A DNA stretch of 37,247 nt, from positions 1 through 37,247 of the forward strand of contig JAKATW010000030.1 in assembly GCA_021827945.1 (NCBI GenBank), in the 5' to 3' direction. This DNA is from Thermoplasmata archaeon (GTDB lineage: Archaea; Thermoplasmatota; Thermoplasmata; Thermoplasmatales; GCA-001856825). The notes beneath the pieces are model-generated. The model saw only the letters and a program-made list of their open reading frames with translations. It had not been told where the DNA came from and made no database searches. The position numbers and the translations under genes are program-made. This document shows, piece by piece, positions 19,002 to 28,160 of this stretch (its first letter is position 1; each line of letters begins with the position of its first letter).

Positions 19002-22000
19002 TAACGTCTTATCACTCCCTTCAGCTTCGAATCAGTGCTCGTAATCTCATCTCTTGAAAGAGATTTGATAAGTGCGTCCATTTCCCTGATCTTTGAGGCA
19101 AACCTGTTGCCTTCAGCCGCGCTGACCCACCACAGCTGCAGTCTATCGGGATTGACCTTCTTTGCTTCCAGAAAGTGTCTCCATCTCTCCACCCTCTTTT
19201 CCGTGTACTCGTTGGCATCAATATAATGGCAGTCGTTTATGTGGCAGCCCGTTACGAGTACAGCACCTGGGTTCCGGCTGAAGGCGTACATCACGAGCTT
19301 CTGCGAAATTCTGCTTGAACACATGGTCCTAATGACTCGTGCGCTTGGAGGGTACTGGATTTTGGAAATTCCTGCCTGATCTGCCCCTGCGTAGGAGCAC
19401 CAGTTGCACGCAAAAACAACCAACTTTTCCTCAGGCTTTTCTGCGGTTGCAGCATCTATCTGCGTCATGATTTCCGAATCCGTGAAATTAGGCATGGTGA
19501 TTGCCCCGTCTATGTTGCACTCTGCTACACAGTTTCCACATCCCATACAGGCTGCGGGAACGAGATTTATCCATTTCCCTCTCTCTCCCTTTATTGCTCC
19601 GTATGGGCAGACTTCCGCGCACCTAAGACACTTCACGCACTTTTTCTCGTCTATCTGTGGTATTATGGGTTCTTTGTTTATCTTACCACTAAACAGAAGT
19701 TTTGCAGCCTTTGCAGCAGTCGCGTATCCCTGCGATATGGACTCCTTTACACCCTTTGGTCCCTGAACAGTTCCAGCAAGGAAGACTCCCTGTACAGCGG
19801 CCTCTACCGGTCCAAGCTTGGGGTGCACTTCCAGCAGAAACCCTTCGCTATCTCTCGAGAGCTTGAGTTGAGTAAATATCTCCTCGTCTTTTGGCTTCAG
19901 CCCAATGTTCAGGACGAGATGATCCACCGGTGCCTTCATCCTGGTGGACGATAGCTGATCCACGAAAGTCAATGAAGAGCCATCAAATTCCAGGGCCTCA
20001 CTGGGGGTCTTGGAGGGATCGTACCGGAAGAATTGGACGCCCTTCTCCCCCGCCTTTCTGTAGAGTTCCTCCGCATTTCTCTCGTACGCCCTGATGTCCT
20101 TGTAAAAGACACGAACAGTCTTCCCCTTTTCCTTCAGATCTATTGCCTGTTGGAGCATGGTAGAACAGCAGAATCTCGAACAGCCTCTCTCTCCATTTCT
20201 CGAGCCTATGCAGGAAATCATAGCATATTTGTCGCCCTCGACCTTGGAGTAGCTCTTCTCCAGATCGAGAGAGGTTATCACCTCTGGAACTTCTCCGTAC
20301 CTGAATTCGGTTGGCTGGTATGGGTCCGCCCCAGTGGCAATAATGACCGCACCTGCATCGATTTTTCCACCATCTGACAGTGTCGCTGAGAAGTTCCCGA
20401 CGAATCCCGTTATTTCCTTTACTGTTGTGGAGGTGTGAACAGTTGCACCAGAGTTCTGCAAGCCCTCCTGCAGTTTTTGAAGAGTCCTGTCTGCCCTCTC
20501 AAGTTCCGGAGAGACTATGTCTATCGAATTCAGAAGTCCACCCAGTCTCCCTTCTTTCTCGACTAGGTGAACCTCAATGCCCATCCTCGAGAGAGAAGAT
20601 GCAGCCGCAATCCCGGCAGGTCCTCCGCCTATGACCAGACCAGTTCTGATAACGGGGAACTCAATGTCATCCATTGGAGTGAGTAGCCTGGCCTTTGAGA
20701 CTGCCATGTTCACGATGTCTACAGCCTTTTCAGTGGCCAGGATCTTCTCCTTCTTGTGGACCCAAGAGTCCATGTTTCTAACGTTGGCCATCTCAAAGAG
20801 GTATGGGTTCAGTCCCGCTCTAGAACACACCCTCTGGAATGTAACGCCGTGGGTCTTGGGAGAACAAGCTCCAACGACGAGTCTGTTCAGTTTCTTTTCC
20901 TTTATCTTCTCCCTGATAGAATCCTGCGTGCTCCCTGCACAGGTATATTTGTTCTCCTCCACATAAGCTACGTTGGGCAGGGCCCTTATTTGGTCCACAA
21001 CCTTTTTGACGTCAACGACCCCCGCAATGTTGGAGCCGCAGTCGCACAGGAAAACACCAATCCTCGGGTCTCCAGAGACATCCAGGGGAGGAGGCAGAGG
21101 TTCCTCTATCCATTCTCTCTTCTTCACGTATCTCAGTGCCTGGGCCGTTGCAGCGGAGGCTTCCGTCACGCTATCTGGAATATCCTTAGGTCCAGAGGCG
21201 CAACCTGCAACGAAAATTCCGTTTCTGGTTGTTGAAACAGGGTCTTCAAGTCTGTTCTTGAAGAATCCGTCCTCGGACAGTTCAATTCCAAGGGTTTTCG
21301 CTAGCTTGGGAGTGCCCTTCGATGGGATGGAGGCAGTTGCCAGAACGACCATTCCATATTCTTCCTCTATGATCGAACCATCGCTCGTCGCATACCTCAC
21401 CGATATGTCATCATCCTTCCTCTTCACGGATGCAGGTCTTGACCTTATGTATCTAATGTCCTTTTGAGATCTCGAGTAGAGTTCGTCGAATCCTTTTCCG
21501 TAAGCCCTTATGTCCATGTAGAGTACAGTCACGTTCTTTATACCGTGATCCACGAGCTGCGATGCCTCCTTTATTGAGTACATGCAGCACGTCCTCGAGC
21601 AGTAGGGAACGAACCTGGTATCGCGAGACCCTGCGCAGAGAACGAACAAGACGCTATCCGGATGCTTTCCGTTGGAAGGTTTTATTATCTCCCCCTCAGT
21701 CGGACCCGCAGCATTGATAAGTCTTTCCAGCTCGTATGATGTCACTATGTCTGGGTCAGATGAGTAACCAAATTCGTCCAGAAGCGAGGCATTGAAGAGG
21801 TCAAAACCAGTTGCTACTATTATGGACGCAACGTTTTCTCTTATGACGCTGGGTGCCATGTTAAAATCTATTGCATCGGGTCCGCACGCATCGGTGCATC
21901 GTCCGCACGGAAGATAGTTCGGAGGATCATTCAGGCAGCTCTCTATATCTATAACGTAGGGTCCTGGTTCTGCCTGGGAAAATGGCGTGTAAATTGCCTT

Positions 22001-22387
22001 CCTTGCTCCAATGCCAGCATCAAATTCATTCTTGCGAATCTGAGGACATGCTTGGGTACACAGGTCGCATCTGGTACACGCATCCGTCACAAACCTCGGT
22101 TTCTGGTTGATCGTTACCTGGAAATTTCCCTCTTCCCCCTTCACCTCGGTGACCTCCGCAAGGGTGAGCACCCTGATGTTCGGATTGTGTGTGACGTCGC
22201 TCATCTTGGGTGCCTCTATGCATATCGAACAATCAAAGGTCGGAAAATTTTTGTCGAGGGCAGCCATCTTGCCACCAATGGAGGCTGTCTTCTCGACCAG
22301 CAGGACCTCTGCTCCGGCCTCTGCCAGATCGAGGGAGGCCTGGATACCCGCTATTCCTCCTCCTATAATCAGTACCTTATCTGCCAT
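19001..22387 (-). CDS. hdrA: HdrA-HdrA-MvhD fusion (two FAD-binding HdrA modules, ferredoxin domains, C-terminal MvhD/FlpD-like domain)
   Basis: VLIIGGGIAGIQAS...VLFVLCAGSRDTRFVPYCSRTCC; second module IGVFLCDCGSNIAGVVDV...GLVIGGGPAGIAAA...ISCIGSRNGERGCSRFCC; CVKCLRCAEVCP/CMGCGNCVAEC; MvhD-like VVFACNWCSYAGADQAG...RTMCSSRI...GCHINDCHY. ORF track starts at 22417; MADKVL at 22387 preferred. Confidence 0.92.
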   Translation of the reverse strand: MADKVLIIGGGIAGIQASLDLAEAGAEVLLVEKTASIGGKMAALDKNFPTFDCSICIEAPKMSDVTHNPNIRVLTLAEVTEVKGEEGNFQVTINQKPRFVTDACTRCDLCTQACPQIRKNEFDAGIGARKAIYTPFSQAEPGPYVIDIESCLNDPPNYLPCGRCTDACGPDAIDFNMAPSVIRENVASIIVATGFDLFNASLLDEFGYSSDPDIVTSYELERLINAAGPTEGEIIKPSNGKHPDSVLFVLCAGSRDTRFVPYCSRTCCMYSIKEASQLVDHGIKNVTVLYMDIRAYGKGFDELYSRSQKDIRYIRSRPASVKRKDDDISVRYATSDGSIIEEEYGMVVLATASIPSKGTPKLAKTLGIELSEDGFFKNRLEDPVSTTRNGIFVAGCASGPKDIPDSVTEASAATAQALRYVKKREWIEEPLPPPLDVSGDPRIGVFLCDCGSNIAGVVDVKKVVDQIRALPNVAYVEENKYTCAGSTQDSIREKIKEKKLNRLVVGACSPKTHGVTFQRVCSRAGLNPYLFEMANVRNMDSWVHKKEKILATEKAVDIVNMAVSKARLLTPMDDIEFPVIRTGLVIGGGPAGIAAASSLSRMGIEVHLVEKEGRLGGLLNSIDIVSPELERADRTLQKLQEGLQNSGATVHTSTTVKEITGFVGNFSATLSDGGKIDAGAVIIATGADPYQPTEFRYGEVPEVITSLDLEKSYSKVEGDKYAMISCIGSRNGERGCSRFCCSTMLQQAIDLKEKGKTVRVFYKDIRAYERNAEELYRKAGEKGVQFFRYDPSKTPSEALEFDGSSLTFVDQLSSTRMKAPVDHLVLNIGLKPKDEEIFTQLKLSRDSEGFLLEVHPKLGPVEAAVQGVFLAGTVQGPKGVKESISQGYATAAKAAKLLFSGKINKEPIIPQIDEKKCVKCLRCAEVCPYGAIKGERGKWINLVPAACMGCGNCVAECNIDGAITMPNFTDSEIMTQIDAATAEKPEEKLVVFACNWCSYAGADQAGISKIQYPPSARVIRTMCSSRISQKLVMYAFSRNPGAVLVTGCHINDCHYIDANEYTEKRVERWRHFLEAKKVNPDRLQLWWVSAAEGNRFASKIREMDALIKSLSRDEITSTDSKLKGVIRR

Positions 22388-22910
22388 ACTTGGCCCCCTC
22401 GTCGTACCCGCGCTCAAAACACGCTATATTTGCATCCACATACTTGGGGAACCTCTTCGTTATTGCCCTTCTCCCCGACTCAGCTGAGAAAGTCTTTGTC
22501 AGGCCAGAAAATGCTCCCATCAGTACTATGTTTGCCCCCTTAGGGTTCCTCAGGGACTTTGAAATCTCTATACCGTTGATCTCTATGCTTCTGGGCCTCA
22601 TGTTTTCGGGAACTGTCACCAGACTCTTCTCTGTTAGTACCGTTGATTTTGAGTCTAGATCTTTAAGTGTCGCGTCTAATCCTTCTTGTGAAAGAGTCAC
22701 CAGGTAATTGAGTTCTTCAGGAAGCGGATAGTCTATCGTCTCATCACTTATGACCAGATCAGCCTTGGACCACCCTCCGGTGATATAAGGACTGTATTCC
22801 TCGGTCATTATGACGAATTTTCCATCCTCTAATGCCGCCTCCCCAACCAGTTTTGCAAGAGTTATTATCCCCTGACCTCCCATTCCGTACATCCTGATTC
22901 CAAGCTTCAT
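22377..22910 (-). CDS. korC: 2-oxoacid:ferredoxin oxidoreductase subunit gamma
   Basis: MKLGIRMYGMGGQGIITLAKLVGEAALEDGKFVIMTEEYSPYITGG. Confidence 0.92.
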   Translation of the reverse strand: MKLGIRMYGMGGQGIITLAKLVGEAALEDGKFVIMTEEYSPYITGGWSKADLVISDETIDYPLPEELNYLVTLSQEGLDATLKDLDSKSTVLTEKSLVTVPENMRPRSIEINGIEISKSLRNPKGANIVLMGAFSGLTKTFSAESGRRAITKRFPKYVDANIACFERGYDEGAKYGR

Positions 22911-23749
22911 TTCCTCGCCCCCATTGCTTTTTCCACAAGCTCATTTTCCAGCATGACGTAAGAAGGTCTCTTCCTGTCGACGAAATCTCCAAGAATGACC
23001 GGTTTTCCATGGAACGGGTCAATGGATACGTCCTCGAGCCTCGCATCATTCTGCACCGTCGATTTGGTGCGGTAGAACTCCATCTCTTCAAAACCATCTC
23101 CGAATCCGTTGAATTTGCCAAAATTTGGGGGGCACGGAGAAAGCACTTCAATGAAAGCAAATCCCTTCGTATCCATAGCCATTCTGATCGATTTTGCAAG
23201 CTGTCTTGGGTGCATTACCGTCCACCTGGCCACATATGAAGCCCCAAGGGCTGATGCAAGGTAGGGGAGGTTGAAAGTTGGTTCAACGTTACCGTAAGGG
23301 GTGGACGCTGACTTCGAGGTCAGCGGAGTAGTTGAACCGTGCTGTCCGCCCGTCATTCCATAATTGAAGTTGTTTGAACAGATAACGACAAGGTCCATGT
23401 TTCTCCTGGCAGCGTGGATAAAATGGTTTCCTCCGATGTTGAAGAGATCGCCATCACCGCTTATCACCGTGACCTTCAGTTCTGGGTTTGCAATTTTCAT
23501 CCCAGTAGCGAAGGGTATCGCCCTCCCATGCGTGGTGTGATACGAATCGAATTTGGCGTAGCCTGGAAGTCTAGCCGTACATCCGATTCCTGAAACGAGA
23601 ACTTGTCGTTCTAGAGGTACCGCAGACTTTTCAACTGCATTCAGGTAACTCTGTAGGAGGATACCGAGTCCGCAGCCAGGGCACCACACGTTTGGAAATC
23701 TCTCTTCCCTAATGAGAGCGTGTTTTGGATGGAACTCTTCAGTGGTCAT
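22907..23749 (-). CDS. korB: 2-oxoacid:ferredoxin oxidoreductase subunit beta (TPP-binding)
   Basis: WCPGCGLGI; GHGRAIPFATGMKIANPEL-like region; SGDGDLFNIGGNHFIHAARRNMDLVVICSNNFNYGMTGGQHG. Confidence 0.93.
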   Translation of the reverse strand: MTTEEFHPKHALIREERFPNVWCPGCGLGILLQSYLNAVEKSAVPLERQVLVSGIGCTARLPGYAKFDSYHTTHGRAIPFATGMKIANPELKVTVISGDGDLFNIGGNHFIHAARRNMDLVVICSNNFNYGMTGGQHGSTTPLTSKSASTPYGNVEPTFNLPYLASALGASYVARWTVMHPRQLAKSIRMAMDTKGFAFIEVLSPCPPNFGKFNGFGDGFEEMEFYRTKSTVQNDARLEDVSIDPFHGKPVILGDFVDRKRPSYVMLENELVEKAMGARK

Positions 23750-24882
23750 ATGAACGTCCCCTCGATTTTCTTAAGGATGATGCTGTAATCTGGAACTGCT
23801 CCTGGTGGAAAATGGATCTCCTTGGTCTCGGATCTACTGTACTCTCTTATCGGGTGTGAATACTGACCGTAGTTGATCTCCGGAACTATGAATTCCCTCG
23901 TCCGTTCCGCAATCTGTTCGATCCTCTTCTGCGGAAAAGGCCACAGGGTTATTGGCCTGAAGAGACCCACTTTAAGTCCCCGCTTTCTGGCAATACTCAC
24001 GGCCTGCTTTGCTGCACGGGAAGTTATACCGTATGCAACAACGGTCACCTCGGCGTCCTCCATGAAAAATTCTTCGTATCTCACTATTTTTCCCTCATTG
24101 TTCTTCACCTTACCGAGTAGATGCTCGAGCATCTCCCTCTCAACAGAAGCTTCATTTGAAGGATAGCCTCTCTCGTCGTGCGTCAGGCTGTCGACATTTC
24201 CCTTGAAGCCTGTTCCAGCAACAAACATTGGAATGTAGTCTTCTGTGTAACTGAAGACTCTATTCTCATCATCATGCTTCCTTGTCATCCTCTGGACGAC
24301 CTCATACTCCTCAGATGGCTTCACCTCTAAGACTTCCGAAAGATGACCTACAACTTGGTCAGATGCTATTATGACTGGTTGTCTGTACTTTTCAGCAGAA
24401 TTGAATGCCTCTATTGTAATATCGAAGGATTCCTGAACGCTGTTTGGAGCATATGTTATCGGTGCCAGATCCCCATGGGAGCCATATCGTGTTTGCATTA
24501 CGTCTCCCTGACCAACCCTGGTCGGGATGCCCGTGGAAGGGCCGGCTCTCATCTCATCCAGAACGACGGTGGGAGTTTCAGTTATGATACCTAGGCCGAT
24601 GTTCTCTTGCATAAGTGAAAACCCTGGGCCAGAAGTGGCGGTCATGCTCTTTGCACCTGCGTTGGAAGCTCCAATTATTGCGGCCATGCTTCCTATTTCG
24701 TCTTCCATTTCAATGAAGTGCCCACCAAGTTTTGGCAGCCGTTCACTCATCCTTTCTAGCACTTCGCTGGAAGGAGTTATAGGATAACCGGCGAAGAATC
24801 TGCAGCCACCCATTAGAGCACCCTCCGTAACTGCAAAGTTGCCGTCAGCAAAGTACTTGCCTGGTTCCAGCAGAGCAGTCAT
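23746..24882 (-). CDS. korA: 2-oxoacid:ferredoxin oxidoreductase subunit alpha
   Basis: GNFAVTEGALMGGCRFFAGYPITPSSEVLERMSERLP; GPGFSLMQENIG; start MTALLEPG at 24882 overlaps korD stop as ATGA (track start 24951). Confidence 0.93.
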   Translation of the reverse strand: MTALLEPGKYFADGNFAVTEGALMGGCRFFAGYPITPSSEVLERMSERLPKLGGHFIEMEDEIGSMAAIIGASNAGAKSMTATSGPGFSLMQENIGLGIITETPTVVLDEMRAGPSTGIPTRVGQGDVMQTRYGSHGDLAPITYAPNSVQESFDITIEAFNSAEKYRQPVIIASDQVVGHLSEVLEVKPSEEYEVVQRMTRKHDDENRVFSYTEDYIPMFVAGTGFKGNVDSLTHDERGYPSNEASVEREMLEHLLGKVKNNEGKIVRYEEFFMEDAEVTVVAYGITSRAAKQAVSIARKRGLKVGLFRPITLWPFPQKRIEQIAERTREFIVPEINYGQYSHPIREYSRSETKEIHFPPGAVPDYSIILKKIEGTFI

Positions 24883-25187
24883 ATCTGTACCTCCCTTACG
24901 AAAATTGCAAAGTCTGGACAGATGGTCTGGCACATTCCGCAGGCAACGCACGAATCTTCCTTACCTGCTTTTACCCTGACTGGATGGTAGCCGTGACTGT
25001 TCACAATGGGAGATCTTTCCAGAACATCATTTGGACAGTAGTTCGTGCAATAATTGCACTCCTTGCACCTTTCGGGAATTATGTGCACCTCCCCTCTGGG
25101 CTTGGCGAACTTTTCATAATTAACTGGTTCTCTCCAGATCTCTTTTTGGGCATCAGAAATCTTAGGTCCTTTCAACATAATATGCAC
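24879..25187 (-). CDS. korD: 2-oxoacid:ferredoxin oxidoreductase subunit delta (2x[4Fe-4S] ferredoxin)
   Basis: CKECNYCTNYCPNDVL and CVACGMCQTICPDFAI. Confidence 0.9.
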   Translation of the reverse strand: MHIMLKGPKISDAQKEIWREPVNYEKFAKPRGEVHIIPERCKECNYCTNYCPNDVLERSPIVNSHGYHPVRVKAGKEDSCVACGMCQTICPDFAIFVREVQI

Positions 25188-25348
25188 TATTAAACAATAA
25201 CATTATTCTTAAATCTCTATAAATCAATTGCGTTTAGCAGGCCTAAATTATTAAGGTTTCCTAAGCTTCTATATGATGCGAATTACTGCCTTCTTGATAT
25301 TCTGTACAGCTAATCAAGAGTTAAATACAGAATCTTGGTAGTGAGAAG
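25188..25348. promoter_or_regulatory. Divergent promoter region for the korDABC-hdr-etf operon (minus) and radical SAM gene (plus)
   Basis: Only intergenic gap upstream of the eight-gene minus-strand chain; AT-rich TATA-like elements on both strands. Confidence 0.55.
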
Positions 25349-26353
25349 ATGGGGCACCTGGAGAATGTTGCCTTACGTACGGTCAAGAGAAAGATCAGGA
25401 GCCTCTCTGGGAACAAGATTCCAGTGATTGCAGGGCACAAGCTCCTTTACACCTGCAACCTCAGATGTAAGGTGTGCCCATTCTGGAGGAGGATCGACCC
25501 TCCTCTGCTGAGCTTAGATGAAGAGACAAAGATGATGGATTCCCTTGCCTCCATAGGTGTCTCCTTCATGGGTTTCGAGGGAGGAGAACCATTCCTCCGG
25601 AAGGAACTGCTGGAGATACTGAAACTGTCGCACGAACGATTCTTTACTTCTTTGGTATCTAACGGATGGATGCTCGCAAATCGTATCAAGGAGGTAAGGG
25701 AATACGTGGACTATGTGTTCGTATCTATAGATGGAGTTGGAGAGGTCCACGACAGACTTAGGGGAGTGGAAGGGTCGTTTGAGAGAGCCAGGGAAGGGAT
25801 AGCCGTTGCGAGCAAAGAAGTGCCGCTATCCCTCAGTAGCACGATCACGTCTGAGAACACGGACCAGGTCGAAAGAATAGTAGATTTTGCTAGAGAGATG
25901 GATGTATCCGTATCGTTCCAGGTCGTCTACGATTATTCAACTGCGGAGAAGATGTTTCCCTCCTCAGCGAAGCTCAGGGGGGCCCTGTTCAAGCTTCTGG
26001 ACCTAAAGAAATCTGGTGCGCCTATCGTTGAGTCGAAGGAATACTTCGAATCCGTCATAAACTCTTGGTACAATGGCAAAGGCTGGAAGTGCAAACCCTG
26101 GCTCGTCATCAACATAGATCCGGAGGGGAGGGTGGTCTTGCCCTGCTACGCTCTTAGCGAATACACCGGCTCAAAGAGGGTATGGGAGATCGATCTTCCA
26201 AGGGTTTGGAATTCTGTAGACTGGGAGCAATATGAGACCTGCAACAAGTGTGCGCTTTCCTGCTATCTCGAACCATCACTCTTCAGCTGGGACAATTTTA
26301 GTATGGTCAAGGAGAGAATCATAGACAATATGCTCTCCTACATAGTAGAGTAA
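25349..26353 (+). CDS. Radical SAM protein with SPASM-like C-terminal Cys region
   Basis: LLYTCNLRCKVCPFW (CxxxCxxC), GFEGGEPFLR, VSIDGVGEVHDRLRGVEGSF; C-terminal CKPW...LPCYAL...CNKCALSC. Confidence 0.92.
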   Translation: MGHLENVALRTVKRKIRSLSGNKIPVIAGHKLLYTCNLRCKVCPFWRRIDPPLLSLDEETKMMDSLASIGVSFMGFEGGEPFLRKELLEILKLSHERFFTSLVSNGWMLANRIKEVREYVDYVFVSIDGVGEVHDRLRGVEGSFERAREGIAVASKEVPLSLSSTITSENTDQVERIVDFAREMDVSVSFQVVYDYSTAEKMFPSSAKLRGALFKLLDLKKSGAPIVESKEYFESVINSWYNGKGWKCKPWLVINIDPEGRVVLPCYALSEYTGSKRVWEIDLPRVWNSVDWEQYETCNKCALSCYLEPSLFSWDNFSMVKERIIDNMLSYIVE

Positions 26354-26577
26354 TTCAATGACAAGAAAGGATAAGGCAACCAATAGAAACGAAAGAAGAT
26401 ATTGAGAATACGAGAGCGTCAATAGAGACGCAGGGAAACCAACTTAGGACTTACTGTGGCAAATGTGCCTAATGAACCTTTTGGGACACTCGAACACGAA
26501 TCAATGAATGTCAACACACTCTAACTGTCCCTCTAATGCGCATCCTCAGATACGCAGTCGGAAATTCCGAAGAACAG

Positions 26578-26662
26578 TGCGGAGGGCCGGATTTGAACCG
26601 GCGAACCCCTATGGAAACAGATCTTGAGTCTGTCGCCTTTGGCCAAGCTCGGCAACCTCCGC
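26578..26662 (-). tRNA. tRNA-Leu (anticodon CAA), long variable arm, no encoded CCA
   Basis: GCGGAGG...CCTCCGC acceptor pairing; anticodon arm ACAGA-CTCAAGA-TCTGT; T-arm GCCGG-TTCAAAT-CCGGC. Confidence 0.95.
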
Positions 26663-26684
26663 TGGGGGGAGAACTGTTGGAAAC

Positions 26685-28160
26685 TTATATTACTTGCTGT
26701 AGTGGCTCCCTTTGCTCCTTTCGAACCATTCTCAGGGTCGGCTTTGGATTCTTTGAGGCGTCGACATCGTCGATCCTCGTGACTTTCAGATTCATAGGTT
26801 CCTTTTCAAAAGTTTCGTGTGTCAATTTGAGTGTTTGTCTTACGGTCTCAACAAACAGATCCATCTCTGCCTTTGTAGCACTTTCAGTTGGTTCAATCAT
26901 GAGAGCCTCAGGAACGATGAGGGGGAAGTAGATGGTCGGGGCATGGACTCCGTTATCTATCAGGTGCTTAGCAATGTCCCCTGCCTTTGGCATGTTCTGT
27001 CCTACGGATGAAGCTACGAATTCGTGTTTTTTGACTGTTTTGCCTGGTACTGGCATGAATTCCTGGATCTTTTTCCTCATATAGTTGGAGTTCAGGACTG
27101 CAGTTTCACAAGCGTCTCTGAGACCTTCCTCTCCCATCATTTTTATGTAAGTCCAGGCCCTTACAAGTACGCCGAAATTTCCGTAGAAGCTAGCTACTTT
27201 CCCTATCGATTTCGGTGGGGCATAGTCGTTGTAGTACTTCTCACCATCAAACGTTACCAGTGGATAGGGAAGGAAATCCTTGAGTTTCTCTACCACTCCC
27301 ACAGGTCCCGCACCTGGCCCTCCGCCCCCATGAGGCGTGGAGAATGTCTTGTGGAGGTTGAGGTGGACTATATCGAATCCCATCTTGGCAGGGGTGGTCT
27401 TTGTCATAATTCCATTCAGATTTGCGCCATCGTAGTAGAGCAGAGCCCCTTTAGAATGAGCATAGTTTGCCATTTCTACAATCTTATCCTCAAAGATTCC
27501 TAGTGTGTTCGGATTTGTGATCATGAACGCGGCGGTCCTCTCCGTTACTGCCTCTTTGAACTTTTCGATGTCAACTGTTCCATCTGGGGTGGAAGGAATC
27601 TGGACCACTTCGAAACCTGCCATGTGAGATGATGCAGGGTTGGATCCATGTGCAGAATCTGGAACTACGACCTCCCTTCTGGTTTCAAGCTCCTTCTTGC
27701 ACTCGAAATATGCCCTTACTATTGATAGTCCGGTAAACTCTCCTCCCGCTCCAGCAAGCGGTTGGAGTGTTATCTCGTCCATTCCAGTAATCTTCTTGAG
27801 AGACTCTGAGAGTTCGTAGAGCAGTTTCAATGCGCCCTGGACCTCGCCGCAATCCTGAAGAGGATGGATCATCCTGAATCCCTCCAGGCCTGCGATTTCA
27901 TCGTTGATCTTTGGGTTATACTTCATTGTACAGGATCCCAGGGGGTAAAAGCCGGTATCTGCACCGAAATTCATTTCTGAGAGTTTCACAAAGTGCCTGA
28001 TGACTGAAAATTCTTCCCTGTCACCAATTCCAACACTTTCTCTCTTCATGATCTCTGGTACTGTTATTTTGAAGTTCTCGTTCTCCCGAGGAATCTTTAA
28101 GGTTCTCCTTCCCCTTAAATCGAGGATGATTGGCTCATCAAACACGGCCTGATGATACAT
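26685..28160 (-). CDS. gcvPB: Glycine dehydrogenase (decarboxylating) subunit 2
   Basis: GFYPLGSCTMKYNPKIN; PDSAHGSNPASSHMAGF; DIVHLNLHKTFSTPHGGGGPGAGPVGV (PLP Lys). Confidence 0.96.
   Translation of the reverse strand: MYHQAVFDEPIILDLRGRRTLKIPRENENFKITVPEIMKRESVGIGDREEFSVIRHFVKLSEMNFGADTGFYPLGSCTMKYNPKINDEIAGLEGFRMIHPLQDCGEVQGALKLLYELSESLKKITGMDEITLQPLAGAGGEFTGLSIVRAYFECKKELETRREVVVPDSAHGSNPASSHMAGFEVVQIPSTPDGTVDIEKFKEAVTERTAAFMITNPNTLGIFEDKIVEMANYAHSKGALLYYDGANLNGIMTKTTPAKMGFDIVHLNLHKTFSTPHGGGGPGAGPVGVVEKLKDFLPYPLVTFDGEKYYNDYAPPKSIGKVASFYGNFGVLVRAWTYIKMMGEEGLRDACETAVLNSNYMRKKIQEFMPVPGKTVKKHEFVASSVGQNMPKAGDIAKHLIDNGVHAPTIYFPLIVPEALMIEPTESATKAEMDLFVETVRQTLKLTHETFEKEPMNLKVTRIDDVDASKNPKPTLRMVRKEQREPLQQVI

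Noticed and set aside
20033-22543. Many plus-strand ORFs (e.g. 20756..21235, 20973..21467, 22052..22543, 22107..22487) antisense to hdrA and korC
   Set aside because: Low-complexity Ser/Pro/Arg-rich shadow ORFs opposite well-supported genes.
26354-26577. Imperfect 'caatagaaacg / caatagagacg' similarity upstream of the tRNA, considered as CRISPR or att-like repeats
   Set aside because: Only two short copies, no regular spacing and no integrase nearby; likely chance.
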